Positions 43,286 through 52,190 of a stretch of DNA of 64,000 nucleotides are shown here, piece after piece (the first letter of the stretch is position 1; each line of letters starts with the position of its first letter). The notes under the pieces are model-generated. The model was given only the letters and a program-made list of their open reading frames with translations, ran no database searches and was not told the origin of the DNA. This stretch comes from an uncultured Bacteriovoracaceae bacterium (GTDB lineage: Bacteria > Bdellovibrionota > Bacteriovoracia > Bacteriovoracales > Bacteriovoracaceae): positions 62,001 to 126,000 of the forward strand of contig CATLOT010000002.1 of NCBI GenBank assembly GCA_950054155.1, read 5' to 3'. The translations under genes were made by a program, and so were the position numbers.

Positions 43286-44743
43286 CTACAGTTGTGCCTG
43301 CTCAGGCTGAGTGACTTTATCAAGGTAATTATCAACTTCATGACTTTGGATCACGCCATAGTTAGCAGCCCCTAGCCACCCAGACATAATGATTCCCACA
43401 CTTCCCGCATGGAAGAGTCCTGAAATTTCTTCGTGCATTTTCATGGAGATGGGTAGTCCTTCAAACTTGGTTCCAAAACTGGCCCCCCCTTTATGGTGGG
43501 TGTATTTTTCAACCGTCAAGGGAGTGGACGCATCAACATAATTAATCTTAGCGCGACTTCCCGGGATGACTTTATCAAGGCAGCTTAGTGCTCTTTCAAT
43601 ATTGTATTCTTTCTTTTCCTTGTATTCACTCTCCGTGAGGTCTTTCCAGTCTTCATAGCGAGCATTACTTGAACTTACCACTGCGTAACGATCCCCGCGC
43701 CCTTCCATGCCAGGGACTCTGGTGTTGGGATAATAAAAGCTAAAAGTTTGTGAGCCCACTTTTGGACTGAGAAGAGCATCTGTTGAGAATTCTTCATCCT
43801 CCGAATAAAAGATGAGTTCACCGTGATCGGGAATACTCTCTCCTGGCTTCACACCCATAAAGACCTGACAGCTTGAAGTGTTAAGGCGCACTTCGCGGGC
43901 CCTCTTGACGTAATCAGGTGCCCACTTTTGTTCCCCCACCATTTTAAAAATAGTGCTATGAAGATTGGCATTACTGACCACAGACTTCGCCTCAATGAAC
44001 GTTCCGTCTTTAAGGCGCACACCTCTCACAACCCCACCCTCGACGGCAATTTCTTCGACGAAGGCATGAAGCTTTATATCGACTCCTGTTTCAAGAAGGT
44101 TCTCTTTCATTTCGTTAATCAGTTTGTCTGTGCCCCCACGATAAATATAGACACCTTTTGACATGAAATTAGAAAAGACAATGCCATAGCTGATGGCCGG
44201 ATCTTCAAGAGTCGAGCCATTGGCGTAGACAATGGGCTCAAGAAGAAAGCGTGTGATATCGTTTCGATCCCCAAAGTACTTTCTAAAAAGTTCACCATTA
44301 GTCATGCCATCATCATCGTAGAAATTCATATTGGCGAGATGATTAAAGAAGGCATCAACCGTTTCTCTAGGGACTTTGAAATGATTGACGAGCTTGTCTG
44401 TAAAGTCTTCTTTAGTAAAGTCCGACTCGAGATCGTATTGGGGATTAATAAAGCGCACACGATCCACTTGCTTGATGGAGTCGGCAATATCCTTCGTCCA
44501 GTACTTACGACAAGTCTTCTTCATGCCAATAGGAAAGCCATGGAGGCTCACATCAAAAATGTGCTCTCCTTGGTTGCGGCGAAACCAAGTGGCAAAGCCT
44601 CCAAGCTTATTGTGGGATTCAAGGAGTAAGACACGACGGCCATTGAGACCAAGCTTCTTGGCCGCTGTCATTCCGGCCAGACCTGATCCAATAACGATCA
44701 CATCATAGGGCCCTTGAGGTTTTTCTTTCCTCTTATAAAGCAT
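43286..44743 (-). CDS. CrtI/retinol-saturase-like FAD oxidoreductase
   Basis: 485 residues. The FAD-binding motif DVIVIGSGLAGMTAAKKLGL near 14-33 is followed by LLLESHNKLGGFATWF, the phytoene desaturase-type second strand, and by GGTDKLINEMKENLLETG near 200 and the C-terminal FHAGSVGIIMSGWLGAANYG near 445. The group reduces or dehydrogenates isolated or conjugated double bonds in polyenes, retinoids or lipids. It starts an operon with fabG, fabZ, fabI, DUF885 and a secreted protein, so its substrate is probably an acyl chain rather than a carotenoid; no crtB or crtE is seen in the window. Confidence 0.8.
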   Translation of the reverse strand: MLYKRKEKPQGPYDVIVIGSGLAGMTAAKKLGLNGRRVLLLESHNKLGGFATWFRRNQGEHIFDVSLHGFPIGMKKTCRKYWTKDIADSIKQVDRVRFINPQYDLESDFTKEDFTDKLVNHFKVPRETVDAFFNHLANMNFYDDDGMTNGELFRKYFGDRNDITRFLLEPIVYANGSTLEDPAISYGIVFSNFMSKGVYIYRGGTDKLINEMKENLLETGVDIKLHAFVEEIAVEGGVVRGVRLKDGTFIEAKSVVSNANLHSTIFKMVGEQKWAPDYVKRAREVRLNTSSCQVFMGVKPGESIPDHGELIFYSEDEEFSTDALLSPKVGSQTFSFYYPNTRVPGMEGRGDRYAVVSSSNARYEDWKDLTESEYKEKKEYNIERALSCLDKVIPGSRAKINYVDASTPLTVEKYTHHKGGASFGTKFEGLPISMKMHEEISGLFHAGSVGIIMSGWLGAANYGVIQSHEVDNYLDKVTQPEQAQL

Positions 44744-44846
44744 AGTTCACGATTCCTGTTAAAAACGTGCCCTAGCTTACCTAAAAGCCCCTAAGGTGCC
44801 AATGAATCTGCGCTTTTACTCGCCACTAAAGGTGGCCAGACAAAAG

Positions 44847-45134
44847 CTATTGCTGCCCAGCTCCTAACTCACCGTTTCGAACCATGCGATTCATCTTACG
44901 AAGGTCGATAAAGCGCTTATTCTTCTTGTTTAAAACCAAGAAGGCCGATTGAAAGAAGTCGCGAACATCTGCATCAAGATCTTCTGCGCTCATACAAGCT
45001 GCAGCAACATCTAAGACTTCATCTTCTTCTTCGGGGGCCAATGAGCCATTTAAGGCCATTGCATAAAGGGCAGCGAAGTGATCAACGTCCACTTCCAACG
45101 TATCAGTCGCTCCATGAGCGTAGTGGTGCGGCAT
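44847..45134 (-). CDS. Small acidic cytoplasmic protein, unknown function
   Basis: 95 residues with AAGGA six bases before ATG 45134. It starts MPHHYAHGATDTLEVDVDHF, is acidic in the middle (APEEEDEVLDVAAACMSAEDLDADVRDFF) and helical, without membrane segments or known motif. The 102 bp between it and the CrtI-like gene contains a 5-bp stem (GCCAC...GTGGC) without a T-run. Probably transcribed alone. Confidence 0.6.
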   Translation of the reverse strand: MPHHYAHGATDTLEVDVDHFAALYAMALNGSLAPEEEDEVLDVAAACMSAEDLDADVRDFFQSAFLVLNKKNKRFIDLRKMNRMVRNGELGAGQQ

Positions 45135-45240
45135 CCCTCATCCTTGAAATGCGTTTTGGGTTACTTAAATTATAAGGGATACTAATGCGAGATGTAAGTC
45201 AGGATTGTCTTAAGATAGAATTTGTAAGTTAGACATTGCA

Positions 45241-46764
45241 TTATTCCCCTGTGATCTTTTGCAGGAGCTCCATTTTACGATAAGGCTTCAGAAGAAGAGA
45301 ATCACATCCTGCACTCGTAAGAAGCTCAACTTCTTGATCAACAGCTGATGCAGTGAATCCAATAATAATACTACGATGGCGTTTTTCCTTTTTCTCTAGT
45401 TCCCTTAGCATTTGGACAACTTCATGGCCAAACAAGTCAGGCATCCTGAGATCCACAAAGACCATATCGAAGTGATCTTTTTTAAATTGCTCTAGCCCCT
45501 CTGTGCCATTCTTCGCCACAACAAAACTATAATCCGCCCCCTTAAGGTAGAGCTCAATAAGTTTTTCATTGCAGGGATCGTCTTCAAAAAAGAGAATCCG
45601 TCTAGGTTTTACCAATTTCCTCTTTGTTTCCTTCTTAGCCTCGATAACTTTTAAAGGAGAACTTACAGGATAGTAAGGAAGGGTGAAAGTGAATTCACTT
45701 CCTAGACCGACCTTACTTTGAAGGCCCATACTGCCTCCCATAAGATTTACGCGTTGGCGGCAAATACTTAATCCAAGCCCTACACCATCAGATCTTTGTC
45801 CACTGCTTCCCTGATTAAATGTATTAAAAATATTTTCTTGGTCCTTAAGGTCAATTCCCTGGCCAGTGTCTGATACCCTAAATACAAGACTCTGGTCCGC
45901 TAAGAAGACCTCCACTTTAATCTCCCCTTCATCAGTAAACTTATAGGCATTATTAATAAGATTTCCAAGAATACGTGTGATACTTACGTCGTCACTTATC
46001 ACTTTAGGGGCAATTTCATCATCAATAATAAGTTTGAAATCGAGCCCCTTCTTTTCTAAAAGATGCTTAAAGGGAATAACAGTAGTATTGACCACCTTTC
46101 GCAGCTCAACTTCTCTCTCATTAACTTTCACATTGCCCTGTTCAAGCTTAGTCAGATCAAGAATGTCGTTGATAATGCGAAGCTGAGTCTCTCCCGCTTT
46201 TTCAAGAATATCGTAAAAGTCATTGACCTGCTCTACAGTGAGATCTCGATTCTTAAGTTCAGGAACCACATTTATGATGGCCATCAAAGGTGCTCTAAGG
46301 TCATGAGACATTGAAGCAAGAAAGAGGGACTTAAATTCATTCTTTCTAAAGGCTTCTTCCTTTTGATAAATGAGCTCGCGCTCAACACTCTTTCGTATAA
46401 AGCTAAACTCCACACAGCGACTCACCCCACCTGAAGAAATATCCCCTTTAACAAGATAGTCTTGTGCCCCTAACTTAACCGCTAGAATCCCTTGCTCAAG
46501 ATTATCATCTCCTGTCAGGACAATAAGTGGAGTGTGGGGAGAAAGCTTAAAGAGTCGGCTGACCGAGTTTTCAAGAGAGACAGCATCAGGCAAACCGATA
46601 TCTAGGAAAATCATATCCATCTTCTCAAGAGTTAAGATATCGATAGCTTCAGCAAGGCAAATAGCCCGAGAGCACTCAAATGGCTCTTTAAGCTCTTTTT
46701 GCAATTGCCTCTTTAAAATCTCAGCATCAATATTATCGTCCTCAACAATGAGAAATTTTTTCAC
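45241..46764 (-). CDS. Hybrid sensor histidine kinase with N- and C-terminal receiver domains
   Basis: 507 residues, no membrane segment. A receiver at 1-120 (LIVEDDNIDAE, phosphoacceptor Asp55 in FLDIGLPD), a coiled linker, a HisKA H-box SMSHDLRAPLMAI (His154), an ATPase with NLINNAYKF, DTGQGI and GVGLGLSI, then a second receiver from about 386 (FFEDDPCNEK, FVDLRMPD). This is a phosphorelay hub. It overlaps the upstream kinase gene (ATGA, 46761-46764), which must be its partner. The first receiver resembles the Rcp1 type. Confidence 0.92.
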   Translation of the reverse strand: MKKFLIVEDDNIDAEILKRQLQKELKEPFECSRAICLAEAIDILTLEKMDMIFLDIGLPDAVSLENSVSRLFKLSPHTPLIVLTGDDNLEQGILAVKLGAQDYLVKGDISSGGVSRCVEFSFIRKSVERELIYQKEEAFRKNEFKSLFLASMSHDLRAPLMAIINVVPELKNRDLTVEQVNDFYDILEKAGETQLRIINDILDLTKLEQGNVKVNEREVELRKVVNTTVIPFKHLLEKKGLDFKLIIDDEIAPKVISDDVSITRILGNLINNAYKFTDEGEIKVEVFLADQSLVFRVSDTGQGIDLKDQENIFNTFNQGSSGQRSDGVGLGLSICRQRVNLMGGSMGLQSKVGLGSEFTFTLPYYPVSSPLKVIEAKKETKRKLVKPRRILFFEDDPCNEKLIELYLKGADYSFVVAKNGTEGLEQFKKDHFDMVFVDLRMPDLFGHEVVQMLRELEKKEKRHRSIIIGFTASAVDQEVELLTSAGCDSLLLKPYRKMELLQKITGE

Positions 46765-48635
46765 TGAGCACCATCCTTTTTCTTAAAATGTGACCACGTA
46801 AAAATAAATTCACTTCCTTCATTTAATTTACTTTTTACTTGTATGGAGCCACCTTGTTTTTCAACAATCTTTTTTATGAGAGCTAAGCCCATCCCACTCC
46901 CCTCAACTTCATCTCGACTTTTGAGAGTTTGAAACATTTCAAAAATTTTTCGATGATACTTCTCTTCAATCCCAGCCCCATTATCCTTGACGCTCAACTG
47001 CAAGAAACCACCACTCTCCTTTACTTTGATTTCAATTTTAGCGTCTTCTCTTTCGCTATGTTTTATGGCATTACCAACCAAATTTTGCAGGACATGAGAG
47101 AGAGGAAGTTCACAAACAAGATAATCTTGAAGTTCAATCTCTTTTTTGATGGTTATGTGAGGGGGTTTATCAAGAACATTAAGAGCGCCATCAACAACTT
47201 CATTCAGGCACACATAGGTTTGTGCATAGGCTTCTCTGCCAACTCGAGAGTATTCAAGAAGGGCATCGAGAAGCCTCTCCATTCTAAAAACACGTCCTCT
47301 CATTTGAACCAGATACGTCTTTGTCTGATCATTCGCAATCTCCTCTAGATCTTCCTCTATCCACTGACTTAAATTATCAATCGCCCTTAGTGGAGATTTG
47401 AGATCGTGGGAGGCAATATAAGCGAATTTTTCAAGCTCATCATTTGAGCGTTTAAGATCAGTGAGGCTACTATTAAGTTTATCTTTTAAGGAATTAAAGG
47501 AGCGGGCAAGGGAGCCAATTTCATCTTCAAGTTGGATCGGAAGATCGAAAGAAAGGTCAAGGGACTCACTCGCCTTCTCAATTTGAGTACTCATGGTTTT
47601 GAGGGGATTGAGCTTTTTCTTTAATAAAATAAAGAAGAACGCCACAACTAAAAGGTTAAGAAAAAATAGAAAGACATAGGACTTCTTTTTCGCTTCACTG
47701 AATTTAAGGAGAAGATCCGTCATAGGAGCGGCCAAATAAATCTTCATAAACTCATTTGGGTATTTCTTATTATAGAAATATTTTTGGCTAACAATCATAA
47801 AATCTTTCATTTCTTGAAAGAAGACTTCTTTTTTCTTCTCAAAGCCTCCAAGTCGAGAGCGATAAGAGTCTTCAAAAGCGGGAAAGGGCGCACCGAGATC
47901 GACACTATTTCCTAAAGAACCTTCTAAACGGACGGAAGAATGCTTGGGGATATTTTCAACAATGTCTTTAAGAAAATGATTAAAGTTAATATTGCCAATG
48001 AGATAGCCTACAAGACTTCCCTGATAGAAAATACCTTTCATCGCCCTAAGGGTGTTCTTTTCATCGGTCACGGGTATGCCATTTTCGATATTTCGGCTGA
48101 TCTTAGAGAAGATAACCTCTCCTTCTTTTATAGTCCGGGCCCGAGCAATATAAGGTTCATTTCCCTTATCCTGGAGCTCATCTAGGGGAACCACTTCAAA
48201 ACCTTTTGCTAGTCGATTAACGCGTACTAATTCCTGGCCTTCAAGGGAGAGGAAGCGAACCTGAGTATAAGCAGGCCTCACCCCAAGAATAGATTGAAAG
48301 ATGATGCCCAATCTTTCTCGCCACAATTTAAGCGAGGATTGATCAAGAGGATCAACACCGTTATTTAAGCGGGCCCTTATAATCCCAAGAAAGGGAGGTG
48401 TTTTTGAAATGAGTTCAAGATCCTTCTCTACTGCATCAAAAGAGCGAGAGACTTTTTCCGTCAGTAAAATAACCTCACCATCCATAACTTCGCGAATACT
48501 ATCAAGCGTGAGATCTGTAGTTACCTTGAAGTAGAAAAGACTAATAAGAGTCAAACAAAGAAAGACCGTGATCACATAGAAAGCGGTGATCTTTGAAACC
48601 AAAGAGTGTTTAAAAGAGATGATGATATTCTTCAC
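46761..48635 (-). CDS. Membrane sensor histidine kinase (dCache-like, HAMP)
   Basis: 624 residues: TM1 at about 15-35, a periplasmic region of about 290 residues with Cache-like features (ILGVRPAYTQVRFLSLEGQELVRVNR), TM2 near 330-350, a HAMP segment, a coiled region, then HisKA with ASHDLKSPLRAIDNLS near 410 and an ATPase with NLVGNAIKHS, DNGAGIE and GSGMGLALI. The H-box resembles the Cph1 type. It senses a small ligand outside the cell and is co-transcribed with the hybrid kinase; a response regulator is encoded divergently 99 bp away. Confidence 0.92.
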   Translation of the reverse strand: MKNIIISFKHSLVSKITAFYVITVFLCLTLISLFYFKVTTDLTLDSIREVMDGEVILLTEKVSRSFDAVEKDLELISKTPPFLGIIRARLNNGVDPLDQSSLKLWRERLGIIFQSILGVRPAYTQVRFLSLEGQELVRVNRLAKGFEVVPLDELQDKGNEPYIARARTIKEGEVIFSKISRNIENGIPVTDEKNTLRAMKGIFYQGSLVGYLIGNINFNHFLKDIVENIPKHSSVRLEGSLGNSVDLGAPFPAFEDSYRSRLGGFEKKKEVFFQEMKDFMIVSQKYFYNKKYPNEFMKIYLAAPMTDLLLKFSEAKKKSYVFLFFLNLLVVAFFFILLKKKLNPLKTMSTQIEKASESLDLSFDLPIQLEDEIGSLARSFNSLKDKLNSSLTDLKRSNDELEKFAYIASHDLKSPLRAIDNLSQWIEEDLEEIANDQTKTYLVQMRGRVFRMERLLDALLEYSRVGREAYAQTYVCLNEVVDGALNVLDKPPHITIKKEIELQDYLVCELPLSHVLQNLVGNAIKHSEREDAKIEIKVKESGGFLQLSVKDNGAGIEEKYHRKIFEMFQTLKSRDEVEGSGMGLALIKKIVEKQGGSIQVKSKLNEGSEFIFTWSHFKKKDGAQ

Positions 48636-48734
48636 ACAACTATTATAACGCCTTTACAGAAACTTAGACAATAATATATATTTTTCCAATAAGGCTTATA
48701 ATTCCATGAAATTACTAACTTTGACGAGGTCATG

Positions 48735-49163
48735 ATGCAAAATAAAATAGTTAATATGCTCTTGGTGGAAGACGACGATATCGACGCTGAGGGTGTGCGC
48801 CGGGCCTTCTCTAAGCAAAAGCTAGCCAATCCTCTAGTAAGGGCAAAGGATGGAATCGAGGCTCTAGAGATTCTAAGAAATCAGCACCCCGATACCAGTC
48901 TTTCTTCACCTTATATTCTCTTAATTGATCTTAATATGCCAAGAATGGGTGGCCTTGAGCTTATTCAGGAGATTAGAAAAGATCCTACCCTCCATAAAAC
49001 TGTCATCTTTGTTTTGACCACCTCAAAGAGTGAAGAAGACAAACTTAAAGCCTATGACTTGAATATCGCGGGCTTTCTCATTAAATCAAATCTTGGAGAA
49101 AACTTTATTGAAATGGTTAATCTCCTGGAGTGCTATTGGAAAATAGTCGAACTTCCCTCCTAG
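48735..49163 (+). CDS. Rcp1-like single-domain response regulator
   Basis: 142 residues from ATG 48735 (GAGG five bases upstream; the ATG at 48732 is too close). A lone receiver domain with LLVEDDDIDAEGVRRAF, the phosphoacceptor aspartate in LLIDLNMPRMGG, and LTTSKSEEDKLKAY with the conserved lysine region later. No output domain. It likely shuttles phosphate in the kinase cluster. Its stop shares CTAG (49160-49163) with the convergent protease gene. Confidence 0.9.
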   Translation: MQNKIVNMLLVEDDDIDAEGVRRAFSKQKLANPLVRAKDGIEALEILRNQHPDTSLSSPYILLIDLNMPRMGGLELIQEIRKDPTLHKTVIFVLTTSKSEEDKLKAYDLNIAGFLIKSNLGENFIEMVNLLECYWKIVELPS

Positions 49164-50548
49164 TCAGTAATATGGGGGAAGGCCTTCTTAAGCTCACTCA
49201 TCGGGTAGACTCTAAAATTAGGGTCTTCTAATTGGCGCACATAGATGTCTCTTAGGATGTCTCTACTTGTCGTTCCGATAAAAGCAGGTGACCACAATTT
49301 CTCCCCTCGATTCACCATGGCAGCATATTCTTCGGCCGACATGCCAATGGGAACAATATGGCTGAGGACTCCTGAAAAGTTTCCGTCTTTATTAAAGGCA
49401 CCTGAACCTGAGTTACCACTTGTCACCTCTTGGTCACAGGCCTCACTGCCAATAACATTCATATCGCGAAGTTGGTTGCACTTCACTCTCTTTGATTTCA
49501 CAATATTAAACCAGCGCTTTTGGCCACTCTTATCAAGGCGCTCTTCACCACCATTGAGCCCTTCACCTTTTTTATCGTAGTACATGGGAAAGAGTTCAAT
49601 TTCTTCTCCTCTTAGAATATCTCTAACAGCGAGCTTAGCAGGCTCTCTATTAGTCTTTTCAAGCTCAATAATCGCCCAATCTGGCGGGCCTTCACCGGTG
49701 AGGGGCTTTGCGGAGACTTCAACCAATTTTTGGCATCTGAGAACTTCTCGCTCATTCGACTTGGTTTTAGGAAAGGTTACAGAAATACGAGCATCACAAT
49801 TCTTGGCTTCATTCCCGGCCTTATGGTCTTCTTTCATATCCTCTGGAATACAGTGACGATTGGTAAAAAAGAGCGTTCTTCCACCGTACTCAACAAGGGT
49901 TCCTGAACATTGTTGATTCATTCCCATGTCAGGTTCGCTTAATTGAATGGAGCCAACAAAGCTTGGGCAATCCTCACAGTCAATCATCTTATTACCATAG
50001 GGCAGCTGATTTCCATTTTCATCTACAACGGACTCGACATAGTCTTTATTATCGGAAGCAAATTTAAAGGAGTAATTTCCTAAGCTCATGGGCTCAGTCT
50101 CAGGATAAATATCTCCTAATGTCGGCGTTTGAGGATTTGCTTGAAAATGAATTTGCGGGATAAGCTCCTCTTGAACACTTTCAATTTCTTCAACAAAGAG
50201 GGGCAAAGCCTCTTCTTTCTTTTGGGCGCACTCCCTCTCAGTGGGCACAGCATCACCCTCCTCATGCTCCCCCTCCTTAAGTCTTTCAAGATGAGAAACA
50301 AGAAAGCGAGTCTTTGTTCCTGGAAGCATCATCGTTGCACCACTGGGGACATGATCAAGTCCAATAAGGCTTAAGAGTTCCAGATTAAAGGCTTTAATTT
50401 CAGGAGCTGAATAGAAGTCCTTGTGGCCTCCAGCCTTGGCCATCGCAATCGGCAGTCTCTCCTCGATAAGTTGATCGAGATGAGCGGCCTGAAGGGAGCT
50501 TCCAAGGAGAAAGCGCAGGCATAAGAAAATAAGAGGTAACTTCTTCAT
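49160..50548 (-). CDS. Secreted trypsin-like serine protease
   Basis: 462 residues from ATG 50548 (AGGAG seven bases upstream; the frame extends to 50596 without a site). A signal peptide (MKKLPLIFLCLRFLLGSSLQA), a pro-like region of about 170 residues, and a trypsin-type domain with His in LFFTNRHCIPEDM, Asp in PPDWAIIELEK and Ser in TSGNSGSGAFN. Several cysteines (DCEDCPS, QQCSGT, NRHC, CDQEV) suggest disulfides. The domain is complete, so it should be active outside the cytoplasm. A perfect 10-bp palindrome GCCAATTGGC (50604-50613) lies 56-65 bp upstream. Confidence 0.88.
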   Translation of the reverse strand: MKKLPLIFLCLRFLLGSSLQAAHLDQLIEERLPIAMAKAGGHKDFYSAPEIKAFNLELLSLIGLDHVPSGATMMLPGTKTRFLVSHLERLKEGEHEEGDAVPTERECAQKKEEALPLFVEEIESVQEELIPQIHFQANPQTPTLGDIYPETEPMSLGNYSFKFASDNKDYVESVVDENGNQLPYGNKMIDCEDCPSFVGSIQLSEPDMGMNQQCSGTLVEYGGRTLFFTNRHCIPEDMKEDHKAGNEAKNCDARISVTFPKTKSNEREVLRCQKLVEVSAKPLTGEGPPDWAIIELEKTNREPAKLAVRDILRGEEIELFPMYYDKKGEGLNGGEERLDKSGQKRWFNIVKSKRVKCNQLRDMNVIGSEACDQEVTSGNSGSGAFNKDGNFSGVLSHIVPIGMSAEEYAAMVNRGEKLWSPAFIGTTSRDILRDIYVRQLEDPNFRVYPMSELKKAFPHITD

Positions 50549-50642
50549 AAACGGGCTCCTGACGTACAAATTAAGAATTACTCTATTTGGGAGCAAGTCT
50601 TAGGCCAATTGGCGCCTAATAAATAAAGTTACTTACAAAGGA

Positions 50643-50669
50643 GGGAGTGAGAAAGGATTACTCACTCCC
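50643..50669 (-). terminator. Terminator of the acyl-chain operon
   Basis: GGGAGTGAG (50643-50651) and CTCACTCCC (50661-50669) form a 9-bp stem with a 9-nt loop, 37 bp after the symporter stop; the following minus-strand sequence is TCCTTTG, only moderately T-rich. Confidence 0.75.
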
Positions 50670-50705
50670 GAGATTTTGACTAAAAATTAAACAGCTTATT
50701 AATAA

Positions 50706-52163
50706 TTAAGCAGTCTGAGACTTTTGAACTTCACCTCTGCCTACAAAGAAAAGACTGATGAAAGTAAATCCTAAGCTCATAAAAATCGCATACGTAGAAC
50801 TCACCGCAGGATTAGCGACCCCGAGAAAGAGATTCATAATGAGATGGCCAAAGAGTCCTATCATGGCAGCCGTTGAAACCACCCAAAGAGGAAGACCTTT
50901 CTTGTAAAGAACCCCAAAGAGAATGGGCACAAGAGAAGCTGCGGCCAGTCCGTAAACCCCTTTTTGCGCAAAGAGGCCAACAAGCTTTGGCGGATTGTAA
51001 GCAAGAGCATAAGAAAAGAGCCCAACACCAATAAGAACACCACGACTTAGCCAGAGCGCCTTCTTTGGATCAAGCTGGCCATTCTTCGCTAAAGGCTTAT
51101 AGATATCGTTTACGACCATCGCTGATAAGGACACAAGAATTCCATCCAAAGTACTCATTCCTGCGGCCAGAAGCGAAATGGAAACAAAGGCTAGAAAGTA
51201 CATTCCCCAACTCGAAGTCGCGTATTCGCTCACAATATACTGGACAACGACTGTGTCTTGGCGGGCAATATCAAGTCCTTTAAGTTTCGCAAAGAAGCCG
51301 ATGAACATAATGAGGGAAAAGCAAAGCCCAACGACAACTGTCGTTCCAATAAACTTATTAACGTCCTCATCACTTTTAATATAGAGAACCTTGGTCAGGA
51401 TATGGGGTTGCATCATCAAAGCAAAAGTAATGATAAAGCCTGACGCGAAGACAGAAATAAAGTCGTAGTAAAGAGGACTCTCCGGATTGTAGATACTAGC
51501 GTAATTCGCGCTCACGCCTTGCAGAGCATTCATAAATCCACCATCAAAATATTTAACTCCTCCAAAGAAAAGAAAGAGCGCAATCCCAAGCATCATAATG
51601 CCTTGGAAAGTATTGGTGTAAGCATGAGCGTAGGTGCCTCCCATTAAGACGTAACTAAAGACGAAGAGAAGGGTAATCGTGAGGGCCACTTTTTGATCAA
51701 TGCCAAAGAGCTGGGCCATCAATATTGAGCAGCCAACGAGAATAAGAACCACAAAGGTAATGGAGAGAAGGTTAATTCCCGCGAAGAAAAGACTCAGCCC
51801 TCGATTACCATAGCGGTGAAAAATCCAATCAGGAATGGTTAAAGAACCCGCAGCGTCTCCTATATTTCTAAAACCTTTAGTGAGGAGAAGAAAGGCCGTT
51901 AAGATTCCGGCCGATGCAGCAATCCCATAGTGAACATAGGCACTAAGTCCATGAACATAAACAAAGCCCGGGTTGATGACAAAAGTTGCCGTTGAAGCAA
52001 TCGATGCCGCCATAGTGATACCAATCAGGTAAGGATTCATATCCTTATTCCCAATAGCATATCCTTTCATATCTTTCGTCTTCTTCATCCCAATATAAGA
52101 GAGACCAAAGGTTAAAAGGACAAAGAGCGCCGTTAGGGCGTACTTGAAAATTTCTGGGGTCAT
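50706..52163 (-). CDS. Sodium:solute symporter (SSS family)
   Basis: 485 residues with about 13 membrane helices and the SSS features: YAIGNKDMNPYLIGITMAAS at helix 2, GGTYAHAYTNTFQGIMMLG near 175 and the SLLAAGMSTLDGILVSLSA Na+-site helix near 333. The family takes up acetate, propionate, proline, pantothenate, sugars and others. Here it is the last gene of the operon with an acyl-CoA ligase 27 bp before it, so a carboxylate substrate is likely; the exact solute cannot be read. Confidence 0.88.
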   Translation of the reverse strand: MTPEIFKYALTALFVLLTFGLSYIGMKKTKDMKGYAIGNKDMNPYLIGITMAASIASTATFVINPGFVYVHGLSAYVHYGIAASAGILTAFLLLTKGFRNIGDAAGSLTIPDWIFHRYGNRGLSLFFAGINLLSITFVVLILVGCSILMAQLFGIDQKVALTITLLFVFSYVLMGGTYAHAYTNTFQGIMMLGIALFLFFGGVKYFDGGFMNALQGVSANYASIYNPESPLYYDFISVFASGFIITFALMMQPHILTKVLYIKSDEDVNKFIGTTVVVGLCFSLIMFIGFFAKLKGLDIARQDTVVVQYIVSEYATSSWGMYFLAFVSISLLAAGMSTLDGILVSLSAMVVNDIYKPLAKNGQLDPKKALWLSRGVLIGVGLFSYALAYNPPKLVGLFAQKGVYGLAAASLVPILFGVLYKKGLPLWVVSTAAMIGLFGHLIMNLFLGVANPAVSSTYAIFMSLGFTFISLFFVGRGEVQKSQTA

Positions 52164-52190
52164 TGACTCCTCCTTAGTTTTGTCCGCAAT

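Noticed and set aside
43286-44743. CrtI-like gene as evidence for a carotenoid cluster
   Set aside because: No phytoene synthase, GGPP synthase or cyclase is nearby; neighbours are fatty-acid enzymes.
50604-50613. GCCAATTGGC palindrome upstream of the protease as a defined operator
   Set aside because: A 10-bp palindrome alone, with no regulator or second copy nearby, is weak evidence; kept only as a note with the gene.
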